This document shows, piece after piece, positions 24,343-24,927 of a stretch of DNA of 24,927 nt. The stretch is from a bacterium. GTDB lineage: Bacteria; JAUVQV01; DATDCY01. The DNA lies in assembly GCA_036524115.1 (NCBI GenBank), contig DATDCY010000356.1:1-24927 (forward strand), in the 5' to 3' direction. The position numbers and the translations under genes were made by a program. The notes under the pieces were generated by a model, which searched no databases, was not told the DNA's origin, and saw nothing but the letters and a program-made list of their open reading frames with translations. Each line of letters starts with the position of its first letter. The stretch's first letter is position 1.

Positions 24343-24927
24343 GTGCACGTTCGTCACGCGATTGCCAGGTCTCTTCGGGCCGGCGCCTGCGCGCTCGCCC
24401 TCGCCGCGCTTGCGGCGCCGCTGGGCGGCGCGAGCGCGCTGGCCCAGGAGAAGAAGGTCTCGCTCTCCTTCACCGGCGAGCTGCTCAACCGGATGGCAAC
24501 GGACACCGGGGGCGAGCAGACCGCGGAGATCGTCGACCGCATCCTCGGCCTCTCGCCGGATCTGGTCAACGTGCGCCTGCAGCGGACCTCGGGCAGGATC
24601 GCCCTGTTCCTCACGACGCGCGCGGACGAGGACGTCCCGGTCGACTTCCAGTTCACGCTCGACAAGATGGTGTACTACCGCATGCGCACCGCCGGCGGCG
24701 ACGCCGAGGGCATGACGCAGGCGGTCCAGGAGGCGAAGGCCCGCGAGCCGCTGCTGCTCGCCGTTTCCTTCCGCCAGCACGGGGTGTACGCGGTGGTCGA
24801 CTGCACCGTTGATCTGCGCCCCGCGCTCGCGGCGGCGCGGAAGGTGCGGGAGCGACGGGAGGCCGAGGCGCGCGCGGCCGCCGAGGCGCGCGCGGCCGCT
24901 GCGGCCAAGGAGGCGGAGGAGACGCGG
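24343..24927 (+). CDS. Exported protein of unknown function (3' truncated by window edge)
   Basis: 195 codons are visible from GTG 24343, with a strong AAGGAGGAG ribosome site; no stop before the window ends. The N-terminus HVRHAIARSLRAGACALALAALAAPLGGASALA is a clear signal peptide with likely cleavage before QEKK. The mature part (SLSFTGELLNRMATDTGGEQTAEIVDRILG..., then short beta-like segments) matches no family I recognise. From about residue 168 it turns into an Ala/Glu/Arg-rich helix, AEARAA repeated twice, suggesting a long helical or linker region. It lies 13 nt after the glycosyltransferase, so it is in the same operon and may be a periplasmic partner of the glycan pathway. Confidence 0.75.
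   Translation, partial: MHVRHAIARSLRAGACALALAALAAPLGGASALAQEKKVSLSFTGELLNRMATDTGGEQTAEIVDRILGLSPDLVNVRLQRTSGRIALFLTTRADEDVPVDFQFTLDKMVYYRMRTAGGDAEGMTQAVQEAKAREPLLLAVSFRQHGVYAVVDCTVDLRPALAAARKVRERREAEARAAAEARAAAAAKEAEETR
24862..24897 (+). repeat. Tandem 18-bp repeat inside the exported protein gene
   Basis: GCCGAGGCGCGCGCGGCC occurs twice back to back (24862-24879 and 24880-24897), encoding AEARAA twice in frame. A simple coding repeat likely to vary in copy number. Confidence 0.7.

Overview
This is a very GC-rich bacterial window with dense gene packing, GTG starts and many 4-base start/stop overlaps. It looks like an anaerobe of the deltaproteobacterial (Desulfobacterota) type. The reasons are a DUF39 plus NIL-ferredoxin homocysteine pathway, FdhD and MobA for molybdenum-formate chemistry, an NtrC-type two-component pair and an undecaprenyl-phosphate sugar phosphotransferase. 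The taxonomic guess is inference; no rRNA or tRNA gene is present. No gene-free stretch exceeds 300 bases; the largest gap is 1079-1266.

Layout. (1) 2-1078 (+): the 3' end of hrpB. (2) 1079-1266: a convergent gap almost filled by a nested palindromic element with 27-nt arms at 1143-1169 and 1241-1267. (3) 14397 down to 1267 (-): thirteen co-directional genes, nearly all overlapping or abutting. In transcription order these are mobA, fdhD, ruvX, mltG, a lytic transglycosylase, pgsA, three GT4 glycosyltransferases, a Tat-exported DUF362 protein, a WcaJ-like glycosylphosphotransferase, a histidine kinase and a sigma-54 response regulator. (4) 14549-17498 (+): aspartate-semialdehyde sulfurtransferase (DUF39), its NIL/2x[4Fe-4S] ferredoxin partner and a NifS-type cysteine desulfurase. 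(5) 17541-18754 (-): two flavodoxin-fold oxidoreductases, divergent from an AraC-type regulator (18879-19859, +), followed by a PPOX-fold flavin protein and a small methyltransferase. (6) 21214-24927 (+): a DUF4337 membrane protein, a coiled-coil methyltransferase, a GT4 glycosyltransferase and the start of an exported protein of unknown function that runs off the window.

How the parts fit. The minus-strand unit joins molybdopterin guanylylation and FDH sulfuration, Holliday-junction resolution, peptidoglycan processing, phospholipid synthesis and surface-glycan assembly, and ends in a regulatory pair that may control the envelope/glycan part. The sulfur module would make homocysteine from aspartate semialdehyde, with NifS as a possible sulfur or Fe-S source. 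The AraC/flavoprotein locus looks like a small redox-response island. The AraC and small-methyltransferase genes share the same promoter geometry (TTGACR, 17 nt, GAGAAT, 10 nt, ATG), which predicts almost leaderless mRNAs.
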